Counted from the first letter of the stretch, positions 44,647 through 54,487 are shown. The stretch: DNA of 64,000 nucleotides from DATEKX01 sp963726785 (GCA_963726785.1 CAVSDJ010000007.1:682001-746000); one strand, 5' to 3'. The notes: generated from the sequence alone by a model not told the origin. Numbers and translations: made by a program.

Positions 44647-46052
44647 TTTTCTACCTTCCTCAGCAATCGCGATGACATCACAGAGATGTAAGAGAGCGAG
44701 GCCGCATAGACAATGGTAGTTGATAATGCGATGCCGGAAACTCCGAATGGCTTCATCAACAAGTAATCCAGAGTTATGTTCAGCAAGAAGCTTATGACAG
44801 TTCCCCACATCAAAATGTGATTGGCTTTCAGCGCGGAAGTCAGGCGCACAAAGACTCTGCCAAGGACATAAAAGGGCAGTTGCAGCAGGTACATACTCTG
44901 CACTGAAGCCACCTGAGCGGTATCACTGGCGGTGAAAGCTCCTCTCTGAAATACAAAGGCTGTCAAGGAGTGCGAAAACAGAATCAGGATTAACGTAGCC
45001 GGAATGGTTGTGAGCAGAATCAAACTGGTATAAGACTTAATGGTACGTTTCGCGCCGCTCCAATCATTGGCGGCTACGATGCGCGACAACTGAGGCAGGA
45101 TGACCGTGCTCACAGCCGTAGCGCCTATCCCCGCTACTACAGCCGACATCTTGTTGCCGTAATTTAATATGGATACGCTGCCAGGGCCAAGCATTGCGGC
45201 CATAGATTGATCAACCAGTCCTGTGCCGCTCATTATCGAAGCGCCCGCAATCATCGGGGCATACTGCTTCATTACCTGCTTCATTGCCGGGGTGAAGCCA
45301 TACCAGCGCGGCAGGAGCGGAATCCCTTGTCGCCATAATCCTATTGCCAATAATGCGCCCTCTAGCACAGAGCCAGCTATTATTGCCAGGACAAATGAGT
45401 AAATGCCCAGAGTTCCGCTGAACAGGTAAACGGCTATCATCACGGCGAAAGAGGTTAACATCGGCGTCATCGCTGCCAGAGCAAATCGCTCGTGCGCATT
45501 AAGGATCGCGGCCCATATCGTGAACAGGCCGCTAAACGGAAGACAGATGAGCAGGATGAGGAACATAGAGCGTGTCAAAGCCAGTTTATCGGGGTCAAAA
45601 CTAGACCCCATTATACTCAGGGTGTACGAAGATGTTAGTCCCATCAGTACGGCAAGGCCGATCAACAACGCCAGGCTAAAGACCACGACGCTTGAGAAAA
45701 GTTGTTGCGCTGCCTGTTGCCCTTCTTGCTCTCTGACCTGAATATAAGTTGGGATTAGAGCGGCATTAAATGAGCCGGACACCACGTTGATGGCGAACAA
45801 CGGAAGCAAATAAGCTATCAGAAAAGAGTCCAGGTGATCGCCAGCGCCGAACTGGTGAGCAACCACAGTCTCTTTGAGGGCAGCGATTAGCTTAATACCG
45901 AAAGTTATCCCGCCTACTGTGACAATCGCAGCAAAGATGTGGCGATTCACGCCTCTTTCACGCCACACAATGATATGTCTCGCACGCTTAATCAGAGACG
46001 CCAGTGCGCTTTGCTCGATTGTGATGTGGTTTGCTTTCCGAAGGTCTTCCAT
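44637..46052 (-). CDS. MurJ/MviN-like lipid-linked oligosaccharide flippase
   Basis: A protein of 471 residues with about 13-14 hydrophobic segments. MurJ-like features are AALKETVVAHQFGAGDHLDS, FLIAYLLPLFAINVVSGSFN and ALIPTY. It probably flips the lipid-linked EPS unit across the inner membrane rather than lipid II, given its location. Its 51-residue N-terminal cytoplasmic leader is longer than in MurJ. It lies 38 bp after the kinase gene. Confidence 0.87.
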   Translation of the reverse strand: MEDLRKANHITIEQSALASLIKRARHIIVWRERGVNRHIFAAIVTVGGITFGIKLIAALKETVVAHQFGAGDHLDSFLIAYLLPLFAINVVSGSFNAALIPTYIQVREQEGQQAAQQLFSSVVVFSLALLIGLAVLMGLTSSYTLSIMGSSFDPDKLALTRSMFLILLICLPFSGLFTIWAAILNAHERFALAAMTPMLTSFAVMIAVYLFSGTLGIYSFVLAIIAGSVLEGALLAIGLWRQGIPLLPRWYGFTPAMKQVMKQYAPMIAGASIMSGTGLVDQSMAAMLGPGSVSILNYGNKMSAVVAGIGATAVSTVILPQLSRIVAANDWSGAKRTIKSYTSLILLTTIPATLILILFSHSLTAFVFQRGAFTASDTAQVASVQSMYLLQLPFYVLGRVFVRLTSALKANHILMWGTVISFLLNITLDYLLMKPFGVSGIALSTTIVYAASLSYISVMSSRLLRKVEKCD

Positions 46053-46090
46053 CTGATCTCGCGTTTAAGCCTGATAGTAAATATGCGCCC

Positions 46091-48493
46091 TTATATAGCT
46101 GTTTGCTTCGGCTCCTGCTCGTAGCCATACGAAGAACGCGCGTAGTAGTAATCGTCGTAGCCTTCGTGGCGCAGGTCTACGTTGTTGAGCACCACGCCGA
46201 ATATCTTCGCCCCTACGCTTGCTAGCTCCTGTCGGGCGCGGCACACAACATAGCGAGTGCTCTTGCCGCCGTGAACCACGAGCATTACCCCGTCAACCAT
46301 CCTCGAAAGTATCACCGGGTCAGTCACGTTTATCAGCGGCGGCGAATCAATCAATATGTGATCATATCGCTCCGAAAGCATCGCCAGCATATTTCGCATC
46401 TTCTCGGAACTGATCAACTCAGCGGGGTTCGGCGGTATCGGGCCGCACGGAAGCAGCGACACGTTGTTAATCGGCAAGCGCTGAATCAACCCGTCAATCG
46501 TCACGTCGCGCGACAGGTAAGTAGAAAGGCCGAGCACGTGATCAACGTTAAATACTTTATGCGTCGTCGGCTTGCGCAGATCGCAGTCAATTATCAACAC
46601 GCTTGCGCCAAGCTGCGCGAGGCTTATGGCCGTGTTGATGCAGGTGGTCGTCTTGCCTTCGCCGGGCTGACTGCTTGTGACCAATACCATCTTAGGCGGG
46701 CGACCAGCCGCCGAAAGCAACACGGAAGTCCTCAGCGCGCGATATGCTTCGGCAGCCGTCGAGCGCGTGTCGAGCGCCATCAACTGGCCGGGCTTGAACT
46801 CGCCCAGTCCCGGCAGCCGTGTCCCTTCGGAAAACGCTTTGTGCTTGCTTGCATTCTTAGACGCAAGCTTTCGCGCGGCGCTCGTGCTTATCGCAGGTAT
46901 CACGCCGAGCGCGGGCAGTTGCACATAGCGCGTCACATCCTCGACATTCTTGATCGTGTTGTCGAGGTATTCGAGCAGGAAGACAAGGCCGATGCTGCCC
47001 GCAAGGCTTACCATAAACGCCAGCAGCATCATCAGCGCGCGCTTCGGGCCTACGGGTTTCTTTGGCACGGCTGCGCGCTCTATCACTCGTATGTTGTTGT
47101 GCTGTTCTGCGACCTGCGCCTTTGCCTGATTCGTCTTCTGCAAAAAATCTGTGTAAAGCGCGCGGGCCGTGTCGAGGTCTTGCTTGAGTATGTTGTACTG
47201 GATTGCCGCCTGATTCTCTTGCGCCGCTTCGCCCTTCGATTTTTCGAGAGCGCCCTTCAAGGAATTTTCATCTTGCACCGCGCGCTCATAATCGAGTTGC
47301 AGTTTCTTTTCGAGGTTGCCGCGCGTGGTGTTGATCTGTTCCTGGACTGTGGCAATCTGCTGCTGCACTTCCATGACGCGCGAGTTCTTCGGGCCATACT
47401 TGACGCGAAGCTGCGCGGCTGTGGTTTGAAGCTCGTTGAATTGTTTTTGTAACTCGCCAAGCCTCGGGTCAGAGAAAGCATCGGGCAGTTGCGCGATGTG
47501 GCCGTCTTTCACTTCTTGATAGAGCGTCTGCTTGAGCATGCGGTCGGTTTCAGCGCGCAGAAGCTGATCGTGCAACCTGGCAAGCTTTTCAGTTGTGAGA
47601 GTAGCTTGTTGATTCTTTTCGTCGTTGATCGAAAATATATTGTGATCGCTGGTGTAATTCGCAAGCGCCTGCTCGGCCTGTTCGACTTTCGCTTTCAACT
47701 CGCGCGTCGAAGCGTCGAGCCAGCTTGCCGTATGAGTATATTTTTCGGTCTTGGCTTGAAAGTTTCGCTGCTTGAACGCCCGCGCGATGCCGTTGACTAC
47801 GGCAGCCGCAAGCGGCGCATCCGTGTGAGTGAAGGCCACCTTCAACGCTCGCGTGTCCCTGAGCGGCTCAATGGTCAAATTCTCTTCGAGCGCTTCGACA
47901 TAAGGCGCAAGTCGCGCAGTCTCTTCGGGCGAGCGCGCGGTTTCGTCTTCGTCAATATCTTCCTCCATTATTTCCGACTCTTCGGATTCGCTTCTATTTT
48001 CATTCTTGCCGATAAAAGACTTGAGCGTTTTCCAGAGAGATTTCTCGTCGGCTTGCATAAACTTCGAGTTCTGATCGAGCTTGAGATTGGCAACCACATC
48101 TTCGTGCAACTCGCGGCTGTTGAGCATGAGCACCTTCGTCCTGAGATTGACCTGATACTGCGGGTCGGAATCATCGTTGATGACGAAGTCGCCGGATTTT
48201 ACGACGGTCGAGTTCTCTTTCCCTATTTCGATGATGGTCGCCGCTTGATAGATGGCTTTGGCGCGAATCATCTCGATGCTAACGAGCGATGTAATGATAA
48301 GCACTATGCTGGCGACCAACCATTTGCGCTTACGCAAGGCGCGCCACATTTCTCTGAGTTGCGCTTTGTCGTCACCCGTGCCGTAACCGTAACCGTAATC
48401 TCTGTACCCGACCGGAATCGTAGTTCCAGATAAATCGCTTGAAGTGATTTCTACCGGGCTGGTTTTTTCAATCTCGAATCTTTCATCTGCCAT
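46091..48493 (-). CDS. Wzc-type polysaccharide co-polymerase with tyrosine autokinase
   Basis: A protein of 800 residues. It is a bacterial tyrosine kinase/chain-length regulator: an N-terminal Wzz domain (LREMWRALRKRKWLVASIVL helix near 55-75), a large periplasmic coiled coil (about 200-460), a second TM (ALMMLLAFMVSLAGSIGLVF) and a cytoplasmic BY-kinase domain. Walker A is GEGKTTT (K614), A' VLIIDCDLRK, and Walker B HILIDSPPLI. The tail YDDYYYARSSYGY (779-791) is the autophosphorylation cluster. It follows the ligase-Wza gene by 18 bp. It controls chain length and links export to kinase state. Confidence 0.92.
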   Translation of the reverse strand: MADERFEIEKTSPVEITSSDLSGTTIPVGYRDYGYGYGTGDDKAQLREMWRALRKRKWLVASIVLIITSLVSIEMIRAKAIYQAATIIEIGKENSTVVKSGDFVINDDSDPQYQVNLRTKVLMLNSRELHEDVVANLKLDQNSKFMQADEKSLWKTLKSFIGKNENRSESEESEIMEEDIDEDETARSPEETARLAPYVEALEENLTIEPLRDTRALKVAFTHTDAPLAAAVVNGIARAFKQRNFQAKTEKYTHTASWLDASTRELKAKVEQAEQALANYTSDHNIFSINDEKNQQATLTTEKLARLHDQLLRAETDRMLKQTLYQEVKDGHIAQLPDAFSDPRLGELQKQFNELQTTAAQLRVKYGPKNSRVMEVQQQIATVQEQINTTRGNLEKKLQLDYERAVQDENSLKGALEKSKGEAAQENQAAIQYNILKQDLDTARALYTDFLQKTNQAKAQVAEQHNNIRVIERAAVPKKPVGPKRALMMLLAFMVSLAGSIGLVFLLEYLDNTIKNVEDVTRYVQLPALGVIPAISTSAARKLASKNASKHKAFSEGTRLPGLGEFKPGQLMALDTRSTAAEAYRALRTSVLLSAAGRPPKMVLVTSSQPGEGKTTTCINTAISLAQLGASVLIIDCDLRKPTTHKVFNVDHVLGLSTYLSRDVTIDGLIQRLPINNVSLLPCGPIPPNPAELISSEKMRNMLAMLSERYDHILIDSPPLINVTDPVILSRMVDGVMLVVHGGKSTRYVVCRARQELASVGAKIFGVVLNNVDLRHEGYDDYYYARSSYGYEQEPKQTAI

Positions 48494-48511
48494 TGCGAAT
48501 ACTCCAATTCT

Positions 48512-51013
48512 TTAATAACCGTAGCGTCCAGGTATGCGCGCGGCGTTGACGCCGAATGCTCTTAGCAGCGTGCCGCCAACGGATTTGAGTCGGCTGTTGG
48601 GGATGATGATGATGTCGTTAGCCAGTATCGGCACATCGCTTTTCTTGCCGTTCATCACGGCAGGTACGTCTACAGGGATTTCCTGTCGCTTGCCGCTCGA
48701 CATCTCTTCGCGGAAGATGATCGCGCGAGTCGCCGCCGCTTGAAACGTCGTGCCTTGCGCGAGCGATATGGCCTGCCGCAGTGTCGTGCCTTCTTTGAGC
48801 GGGAACGAACCCGGCGCGTTCACTTCACCGGCAACGAAGAAAACATCCGTAGGCGGAATGTGAATAATGTCGCCCGGCCCTATACCCATGTCCTGATCGA
48901 AGTTGCCGCGCAGCAACCCGTTGATGTTGACCTTCAGCAATTCGTACTTCGCTTTTGCGTCAACATTCGAGCCGGGGCTTTGCTGCTGAGCGTCACTCGT
49001 GATGTTTGAAACATCAGATTTGACATTTGGGCTTTCAAGCTGCGTGGCAGGTTTGATCTCTCGGATAACGAACGCGGTCGAGCCGTAGTTTTCGCTCAAC
49101 CCGCCCGCGATGGTTAGCAATTTCAACAGCGACGGCTGCCCTTCGACTTGATAAAGACCGGGACGGCGCACGGCCCCTTGAACGAAATAGGTGTGACTGT
49201 TTATCTGCAAGACGGCGACGCTGACTTGCGGGTCTTGCAGATAGTCGCCGCGCAGGCGGTCTGCGAGAAATTTAGATAATTCATCAGTGGTCTTTTGTTG
49301 AACAGGGATGCGGCCAACAAAGGGCAGAGTTATATGGCCGTCACTGGCAACTCGAAACGCGCGCGAAAGTTCGGGCGCGTCTTCGACGACGATCTCGATC
49401 ACGTCGCTCGGCCCGATTCGATAATCTTCGCCCGGCGAAACGATGATGTTCGGCATCGTCGTCTCGGAGTTTGAAGATTGAGCAGTCGGCTGGTATAGCT
49501 TCTGCTGGCGGCGCTCCTGCGCGTCCGTCTTCGAGAAGCCTCCGGCAAAAAGCGCCATTGCTGCGACCATTGATGCTGAAACTAATTTGCGGATGCGTGA
49601 GCTTGTAGTTTTTGTCATCGCCTCGGGTACTCCTGTTACAAACGCGTATTCGTTTACTTTCTCGACCGGACTTCGAGCGCTTTCGATTTGGCGCTCGCGC
49701 GCAACTGCCCCTATGTGCGAAACGATTGCGGCCAACAGCAGGAACAACAATGCGTTCGACGGCAATTGAAGATTGAAATCGAAGAGGCTGTGTGTAAGCA
49801 GGCCGAACAGCCCTGCGCCGCCTCCGAGCGCGAACGCTCGAAGCAGAGGATCACGAGATTTAGCGCCGAGCGCGACTGCGCGAAACAACGACACGATGAA
49901 CCACGCGATGATAATACCGCCGATGATTCCGCAATCGGCCAGCGTTTGCAGGTAATCGTTGTGCGCGCGGTCTACTGAATAAGACGCGCCCGCCGCGTTC
50001 ATCACATCGGCTTTGCTGTAGAGCGGGTAAGCAGTCTCGTAAGCGCCAAAGCCTACGCCCGTGATCGGGTTTGCGCTTATCATCGCAAGCGTGTCGCGCC
50101 ATATCCATCCGCGACTTGCGAAAAACGTCTCGGCCTTCGGGTCTTCGCTCAAGAGGTTTGTTCGAGTCACGCGATTAAGCACGCGCTCAGGCCCCGTCCA
50201 GTAAATGCCCGCAGCAATCGCAGCAACGATGAGCGCGACAAGCGCGATCGATTGCAACGACCGGGCGATGGGGCGACGCGGCTCGTCCCTGCGAATACTC
50301 ATCAAAGCGAGGAATACCAGTTCAGCGGCTAGGCTTATCATTCCTCCGCGCGACAGCGAAGCGACGGCAGCAACGATCATCATTGTCGCGGCGAACAGAT
50401 GAAACAGTCGCGCATCGCGCTTTGCAGCCCGCGTGATGACCATTGCAAACGGCAACGGCGCGAGCAGTTCCATATAACCCGCGAAGTGGTTGTGATTCAC
50501 GAACGGGCCGAACGGCGATGTCACGCCTGCTGATGTCTGCCTGAGCCAGTAGAAGTGACCGTTCCATGTAAAATGCTGGGCCAGCGCAAAGATTGCCAGC
50601 GCCAATCCGTATGCAGTCAAAATTGCGGCAATCGCGCGCACTCGCTGGTAGCTCGTAAAAAAGTTCGCGGCTATGACGAACGCGACGAGCAAAAACAATA
50701 GAACCAGCGCCACAGCGCGCGTCGCTTCAACGTCCGTCGAAAGGCTCACCCTGCGCCCATCGCTCGTAGTGAACGCAAGGCTTTGAACAAAGACGAAAAC
50801 GAGCAGAGCCGCGAGCGGCAGCGCAGTCTTCGGCACTCTGACGGCCAGTTGTTTATCTACTATCGCTTTCGCGCCCCACACCAAAACGAGCGCGACTATC
50901 ATCAACTCGAAGATAGCGACTGCCCACGCCTCGACCGCTCCGTGAGCGAGCGCAGTGAAGATTATTGCGAGAGTGAGTCCTATGAATATGGCTTTATCGA
51001 GTCGCGTGCTCAT
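48512..51013 (-). CDS. In-frame fusion: O-antigen-ligase-like membrane domain plus Wza-type polysaccharide export domain
   Basis: 833 residues. Residues 1-440 are a polytopic O-antigen ligase (FGPFVNHNHFAGYMELLAP, SRGGMISLAAEL, RAHNDYLQTLADCGIIGG). Residues about 510-833 are a Wza outer-membrane export protein: YRIGPSDVIEIVVEDAPEL, PFVGRIPVQQKTTDELSKFL, FVQGAVRRPGLYQVEGQPSL (SLBB), DIIHIPPTDVFFVAGEVNAP and DIIIIPN. Between them, residue 466 is an ATG (49618) followed by a signal-like KTTSSRIRKLVSASMVAAMA. AGGAGT stands 10 nt upstream on the minus strand. So Wza may also be made separately by internal initiation. Missing stop between two normally separate genes is unusual; a frameshift is not needed to explain it. 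ATGA overlap with the preceding TPR gene. Confidence 0.88.
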   Translation of the reverse strand: MSTRLDKAIFIGLTLAIIFTALAHGAVEAWAVAIFELMIVALVLVWGAKAIVDKQLAVRVPKTALPLAALLVFVFVQSLAFTTSDGRRVSLSTDVEATRAVALVLLFLLVAFVIAANFFTSYQRVRAIAAILTAYGLALAIFALAQHFTWNGHFYWLRQTSAGVTSPFGPFVNHNHFAGYMELLAPLPFAMVITRAAKRDARLFHLFAATMMIVAAVASLSRGGMISLAAELVFLALMSIRRDEPRRPIARSLQSIALVALIVAAIAAGIYWTGPERVLNRVTRTNLLSEDPKAETFFASRGWIWRDTLAMISANPITGVGFGAYETAYPLYSKADVMNAAGASYSVDRAHNDYLQTLADCGIIGGIIIAWFIVSLFRAVALGAKSRDPLLRAFALGGGAGLFGLLTHSLFDFNLQLPSNALLFLLLAAIVSHIGAVARERQIESARSPVEKVNEYAFVTGVPEAMTKTTSSRIRKLVSASMVAAMALFAGGFSKTDAQERRQQKLYQPTAQSSNSETTMPNIIVSPGEDYRIGPSDVIEIVVEDAPELSRAFRVASDGHITLPFVGRIPVQQKTTDELSKFLADRLRGDYLQDPQVSVAVLQINSHTYFVQGAVRRPGLYQVEGQPSLLKLLTIAGGLSENYGSTAFVIREIKPATQLESPNVKSDVSNITSDAQQQSPGSNVDAKAKYELLKVNINGLLRGNFDQDMGIGPGDIIHIPPTDVFFVAGEVNAPGSFPLKEGTTLRQAISLAQGTTFQAAATRAIIFREEMSSGKRQEIPVDVPAVMNGKKSDVPILANDIIIIPNSRLKSVGGTLLRAFGVNAARIPGRYGY

Positions 51014-52296
51014 CGGTTCTGTTTCACCTCAGCGAGCGTGAAGTCGTCGAACCAGACAGTGCCCGTTGTCGGTTCGTCATAACTGAACTTCGATTTGCGC
51101 TTGACGGTAACGTAGAAAGAAGGTTGCGCGCCTTCCGGGATTTGAGGCGCGGTGAATTCGATTGACAGTTGTTGCCATCCGGCTTGCGCCAAAGCGACAG
51201 GCTCGGATACGGCTATCACATCACCGGCGCGCGTCGTCACCGCGATTCGCGGGCCTTCGGTCGTGACAAGCTTTTCTGCTTTCGCGTAGCACTCGATGCG
51301 GTAGCGCGCGCCCGAACTGAGGACGGTCAACTGGCGAATCTCGTTTGTAAGGCGCGTGGTGTCGCGGCCTGTGAAATCCACTCTGAGCGCGCGCGAGCCG
51401 CTATGCGCCTGGCCCGAAGAGATTTTGATCTTCGCGTAATCGCTCCGGTCAAGCGTCCAGTCGAACTGCGCGAAGCCTTTCACGATGTCGGATTCAAAGC
51501 TGCCGTTCCAGATGAGCGGGCGCTCTTTGCCGTCATCGCTTGCGAGATCAATCCAGAGCGTGCGCGCAAGCTCTGAGTGATTAGAAGCAGCGAGCGCATT
51601 TATGAACTCGCTCGTTTCGGGCAAAGCTAATCGCGCTTTGCGTTCGATCTGGTTGAAGACGTTTGCAGCGTCGTCTGCGCGCGACTGCTTTAACAGAAAC
51701 CCGGCGAGCGCGAGTTTCGATTTCGCATCTGCGGCTGTGACAGCCTCTACTGCTTCGAGCTTGCCGCCTGACGCGCGCCAAACAATGGCAAGCGTTACGG
51801 GCAGTAATTTCTGATTCATGGCGCATACGGCGCGAAACTCGTAGATAGCCTGTCCGAGCTTGCCCGTTCTGAGCAGAAGGTTAGCAAGCTGCCAATGCGC
51901 CTCTGTTTTATTGGGCGCGAGTTTGAGCGCTTCTCTGAGCGAGGCTTCGGCTGCCTGAGCCTCTCCGTTCGATTCTTTGATCGTTGCGAGGAGAATGTGA
52001 AAGGTGTAGTTGTGCGGGGAGAGATTGATGGCCCGAAGCGCATAAGCTTCGGCATCAGTCATCTGGCGCTCTTGCTCGGAGGCTTCTGCAAGCCGTGCGT
52101 TGAGTCGCGCAGAGTTGGGAAAGTATCGAACAGCGGACCGAAGCGTGTCGCGTGATACGCTTGCTCGCTCGTCGGTCAAAGCGCTTACGATAAAATTAGA
52201 GATGATGGCGTAGGAAAGCATGGCGCACACGCATGAAATCACGAGCGCCAAGACTGCCTTCGCTGCAAGTTTGTTTATTGATAACTCGAAGAACAT
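51010..52296 (-). CDS. Membrane-anchored TPR protein with C-terminal carbohydrate-binding-like domain (EPS operon first gene)
   Basis: A protein of 428 residues from ATG 52296, or 442 from a GTG at 52338; neither has a strong ribosome binding site. An N-terminal TM (AVLALVISCVCAMLSYAII) is followed by TPR-like repeats (about 50-250; ALRAINLSPHNYTFHILLAT, REALKLAPNKTEAHWQLANL). The C-terminal about 160 residues form a beta-sandwich module (IWNGSFESDIV, SGSRALRVDFTGRDTTR, GTVWFDDFTLAEV) resembling CBM_4_9-like sugar-binding domains. It may anchor or sense the nascent polymer. It starts the EPS operon and overlaps the next gene as ATGA. Confidence 0.8.
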   Translation of the reverse strand: MFFELSINKLAAKAVLALVISCVCAMLSYAIISNFIVSALTDERASVSRDTLRSAVRYFPNSARLNARLAEASEQERQMTDAEAYALRAINLSPHNYTFHILLATIKESNGEAQAAEASLREALKLAPNKTEAHWQLANLLLRTGKLGQAIYEFRAVCAMNQKLLPVTLAIVWRASGGKLEAVEAVTAADAKSKLALAGFLLKQSRADDAANVFNQIERKARLALPETSEFINALAASNHSELARTLWIDLASDDGKERPLIWNGSFESDIVKGFAQFDWTLDRSDYAKIKISSGQAHSGSRALRVDFTGRDTTRLTNEIRQLTVLSSGARYRIECYAKAEKLVTTEGPRIAVTTRAGDVIAVSEPVALAQAGWQQLSIEFTAPQIPEGAQPSFYVTVKRKSKFSYDEPTTGTVWFDDFTLAEVKQNR

Positions 52297-53084
52297 TGCA
52301 ATTTGAATCCCGGATGATGCGAACACCTCAAGACACACTGAGGACGTGAAGTGTTAAGCCCCTAAGGGAAGTCGCGAATTGCGACAAACCGGGTTTTGAC
52401 GCGAATGCCGTTGGGAGAAAGGCTCGCTTTTATTAATAGGGACAAGCGACAATTTGCTCAGACAGTTTCAGCGTTATAATGAGCTTAATGCAGCTATTGC
52501 CATATTTTGTACTGCACCCGGCTTACCGAAGGGCTTGTTCGATTTATTTTTTTCTTGCGGCATATAGCAATTGGTTAAGCTCATGTCCGATATAACAAAA
52601 CTTAATAATGCAATCTTTTTCCGACACACCTCGCACACACGCTCATGTATTGAACAAACCCCGTGCCGGGAAGACGAAAAACCTTCAAGTTGTTGCTTTT
52701 TAGCTGTGGATAAAGCATTTGCTTGTTGCTTGTATTGATTGTTTTCATTGCGAATCCACGCTCTGCTCGATAAAGAATTCCAAATATTTTTTCTTAAACG
52801 TAAATAGAGAATGCCAAAATCTGAGACTTTGCCGAAATATGTCGCGCCCATCTGCCGAAATATGTCGCACGGGGCTGTCAAATAATGCTACCCGTATTCG
52901 GTATTCCGGCGCGCATTTCGCTTTGTTTCATCGCTTCAGGTTGACCTCTGATAAACCTGCAATCAAAATCTGTAGCGCAGCTCATCAGAGATTCAGTTGG
53001 GTGTGGCGATTTCGGCGTTATCTGACAGGTTGGCCGCGTCCATTCGCAGGTTATTCTGGCTTTTCAAAACTGTGAGGATTGCTT
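52297..53084. other. Long upstream region of the EPS operon
   Basis: About 790 bp, visibly more AT-rich than surrounding coding DNA. I find no convincing gene; an open frame on the minus strand (52474-52881) starts at TTG, has no family features, and its start is the TTGACA-like sequence described next. It contains a 16-bp tandem direct repeat (52830-52868) and a plus-strand TATAAT (52475-52480). Confidence 0.5.
52830..52868. promoter_or_regulatory. Tandem 16-bp direct repeat, candidate operator upstream of EPS operon
   Basis: TGCCGAAATATGTCGC occurs exactly at 52830-52845 and 52853-52868, with start-to-start spacing of 23 bp. A degenerate third copy is possible at 52812-52827. On the minus strand it is immediately preceded by TTGACA (52881-52876). 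The spacing close to two helical turns suggests cooperative binding of a regulator. The binding protein is unknown. Confidence 0.6.
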
Positions 53085-54392
53085 ATGTTAAAAATCTCTC
53101 GACTTCTGGTTGCTCTCGGCATAATGATGTTTGCCGTGCTCGCCGCGCACGCGCAGTTGTCAGGCGTTGATGGCAAGTCGCAATTCATCAAAGTAACAGA
53201 TCGTGTTTACTGTGCTACGGGCTACGCGCTTGGAAATATCATCTTCGTCATCACGGACAAGAGCGCGGTCGTCATTGATACGACCGAAAGCATGACATCA
53301 GCGCGGCGCGCGTTGGAAGAGTTTCGCAAAGTCAGCCAGTTGCCCATCAGCTACATCATCTACACTCATCATCACGGCGACCACATCAACGGCGCGCGAG
53401 CGTTCAAAGCCGATTCGACGCGCATCATCGCGCAAAAAGAGTTGCCGACTGAACTGGGCAGGTTAAGAATGCTCGCAGCGTACAATCAACGTCTCAACGC
53501 AGTGCAGTTCGGCATGTCATTGCCGGAACGCGAACGTGGCGCACGGCTTGCCGAGCGATTGGAATCCGGTTACGTGCAACCTGATATTCTCTTCGATGAC
53601 AAGTACATATTTGAAGAAGGCGGCGTGCAGTTCGAGCTTTATCACACCCTTGGCGAAACGTTCGATCACCTGATGGTGTGGATGCCGGGTGAGCAGGTCT
53701 TGTGTCCGGGCGATCTTTTTTATCAAAGCTATCCGATGCTGGCGAGTCCGATGAAACCTGCTCGCCCTGTTCTGGGATGGGCAGAATCACTTGATCGGAT
53801 GCGCCAGCTTCATCCGGCTTTTCTGGTCGGCTCGCACAGCGCACCGCTTCGCGGCAAAGAGAGCATTGACGAGACGCTTGCGAACTATGCAAAGGCGATC
53901 CGCTACGTTCACGACGAAACGATCAAGCGCATCAATCAGGGGCAGCCGCTTGAAGAGATTCGCGCGGCAGTGCGCTTGCCCGAAGAGCTTGCGCGACTGC
54001 CTTACCTCGCGCCCGTGTATGGCCGAGTCGAGTGGGCTGTCAACGGCATATTCAAGCAGTACACGGGCTGGTACGACTTCAATCCCACTAACCTGAATCC
54101 CGGTTCGTCGTCAGCTTTCACGCGCGCGCTGATCGAAGCCGCAGGAGGGTCTGCTCCGTTCGTCAAACGGGCGCTGCAAGCGATGCGCGATGGGCAGTTG
54201 CAACTCGTGCTCGATTTGACGAGCGTCATACTCACTACAGAACCGACGAACCAGGAAGCGCACGGCGTTCGCGCCGAAGCTTTAGAGAAGCTAGCCGGGA
54301 TGGCGGTCAACGGCGTCGAGCGCAATATCTATCTTGCCGCCGCCGCTCAACACAAGAAAGCAGCGGGAAAGGTTGCGCGAGTAGCTAGATGA
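53085..54392 (+). CDS. Secreted metallo-beta-lactamase-fold hydrolase (alkylsulfatase-like)
   Basis: A protein of 435 residues; ATG 53085 has GAGGA 6 nt upstream, better than the TTG two codons earlier. The signal peptide (LLVALGIMMFAVLAAHAQ) is followed by the MBL domain: THHHGDH (H95, H97, D99, H100), HTLGETFDHLMVW and VLCPGDLFYQSYP. The C-terminal part resembles the alkylsulfatase dimerisation domain. Possible substrates are alkyl sulfates or lactone-type esters. Confidence 0.85.
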   Translation: MLKISRLLVALGIMMFAVLAAHAQLSGVDGKSQFIKVTDRVYCATGYALGNIIFVITDKSAVVIDTTESMTSARRALEEFRKVSQLPISYIIYTHHHGDHINGARAFKADSTRIIAQKELPTELGRLRMLAAYNQRLNAVQFGMSLPERERGARLAERLESGYVQPDILFDDKYIFEEGGVQFELYHTLGETFDHLMVWMPGEQVLCPGDLFYQSYPMLASPMKPARPVLGWAESLDRMRQLHPAFLVGSHSAPLRGKESIDETLANYAKAIRYVHDETIKRINQGQPLEEIRAAVRLPEELARLPYLAPVYGRVEWAVNGIFKQYTGWYDFNPTNLNPGSSSAFTRALIEAAGGSAPFVKRALQAMRDGQLQLVLDLTSVILTTEPTNQEAHGVRAEALEKLAGMAVNGVERNIYLAAAAQHKKAAGKVARVAR

Positions 54393-54423
54393 TTGTAACC
54401 GTCGAGCGAGCTTCGGCGTTATA

Positions 54424-54487
54424 AGCAGTAGCCCAAGCGTAAGCGCGGGCAACCACATTCGCCCTCCCTTACGGTCGGGCTACTGCT
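54424..54487. repeat. Intergenic inverted repeat
   Basis: AGCAGTAGCCC (54424-54434) pairs exactly with GGGCTACTGCT (54477-54487), enclosing 42 nt that include AGCGTAAGCGCGGGC and CTCCCTTACGGTCGGGC. Its composition resembles the hairpin at 32583-32612, so both may be members of one dispersed repeat family. Confidence 0.65.

Noticed and set aside
47489..48433. 314-codon plus-strand open frame opposite the Wzc kinase gene
   Set aside because: Long only because of the codon bias of the kinase gene on the other strand; residue composition (Arg/Phe/Leu rich) is typical of an antisense shadow.
52474..52881. 135-codon minus-strand open frame upstream of the EPS operon
   Set aside because: It starts at a TTG that forms part of a TTGACA-like box, shows no ribosome binding site or family motif, and includes the tandem repeats, so it is better read as regulatory DNA.
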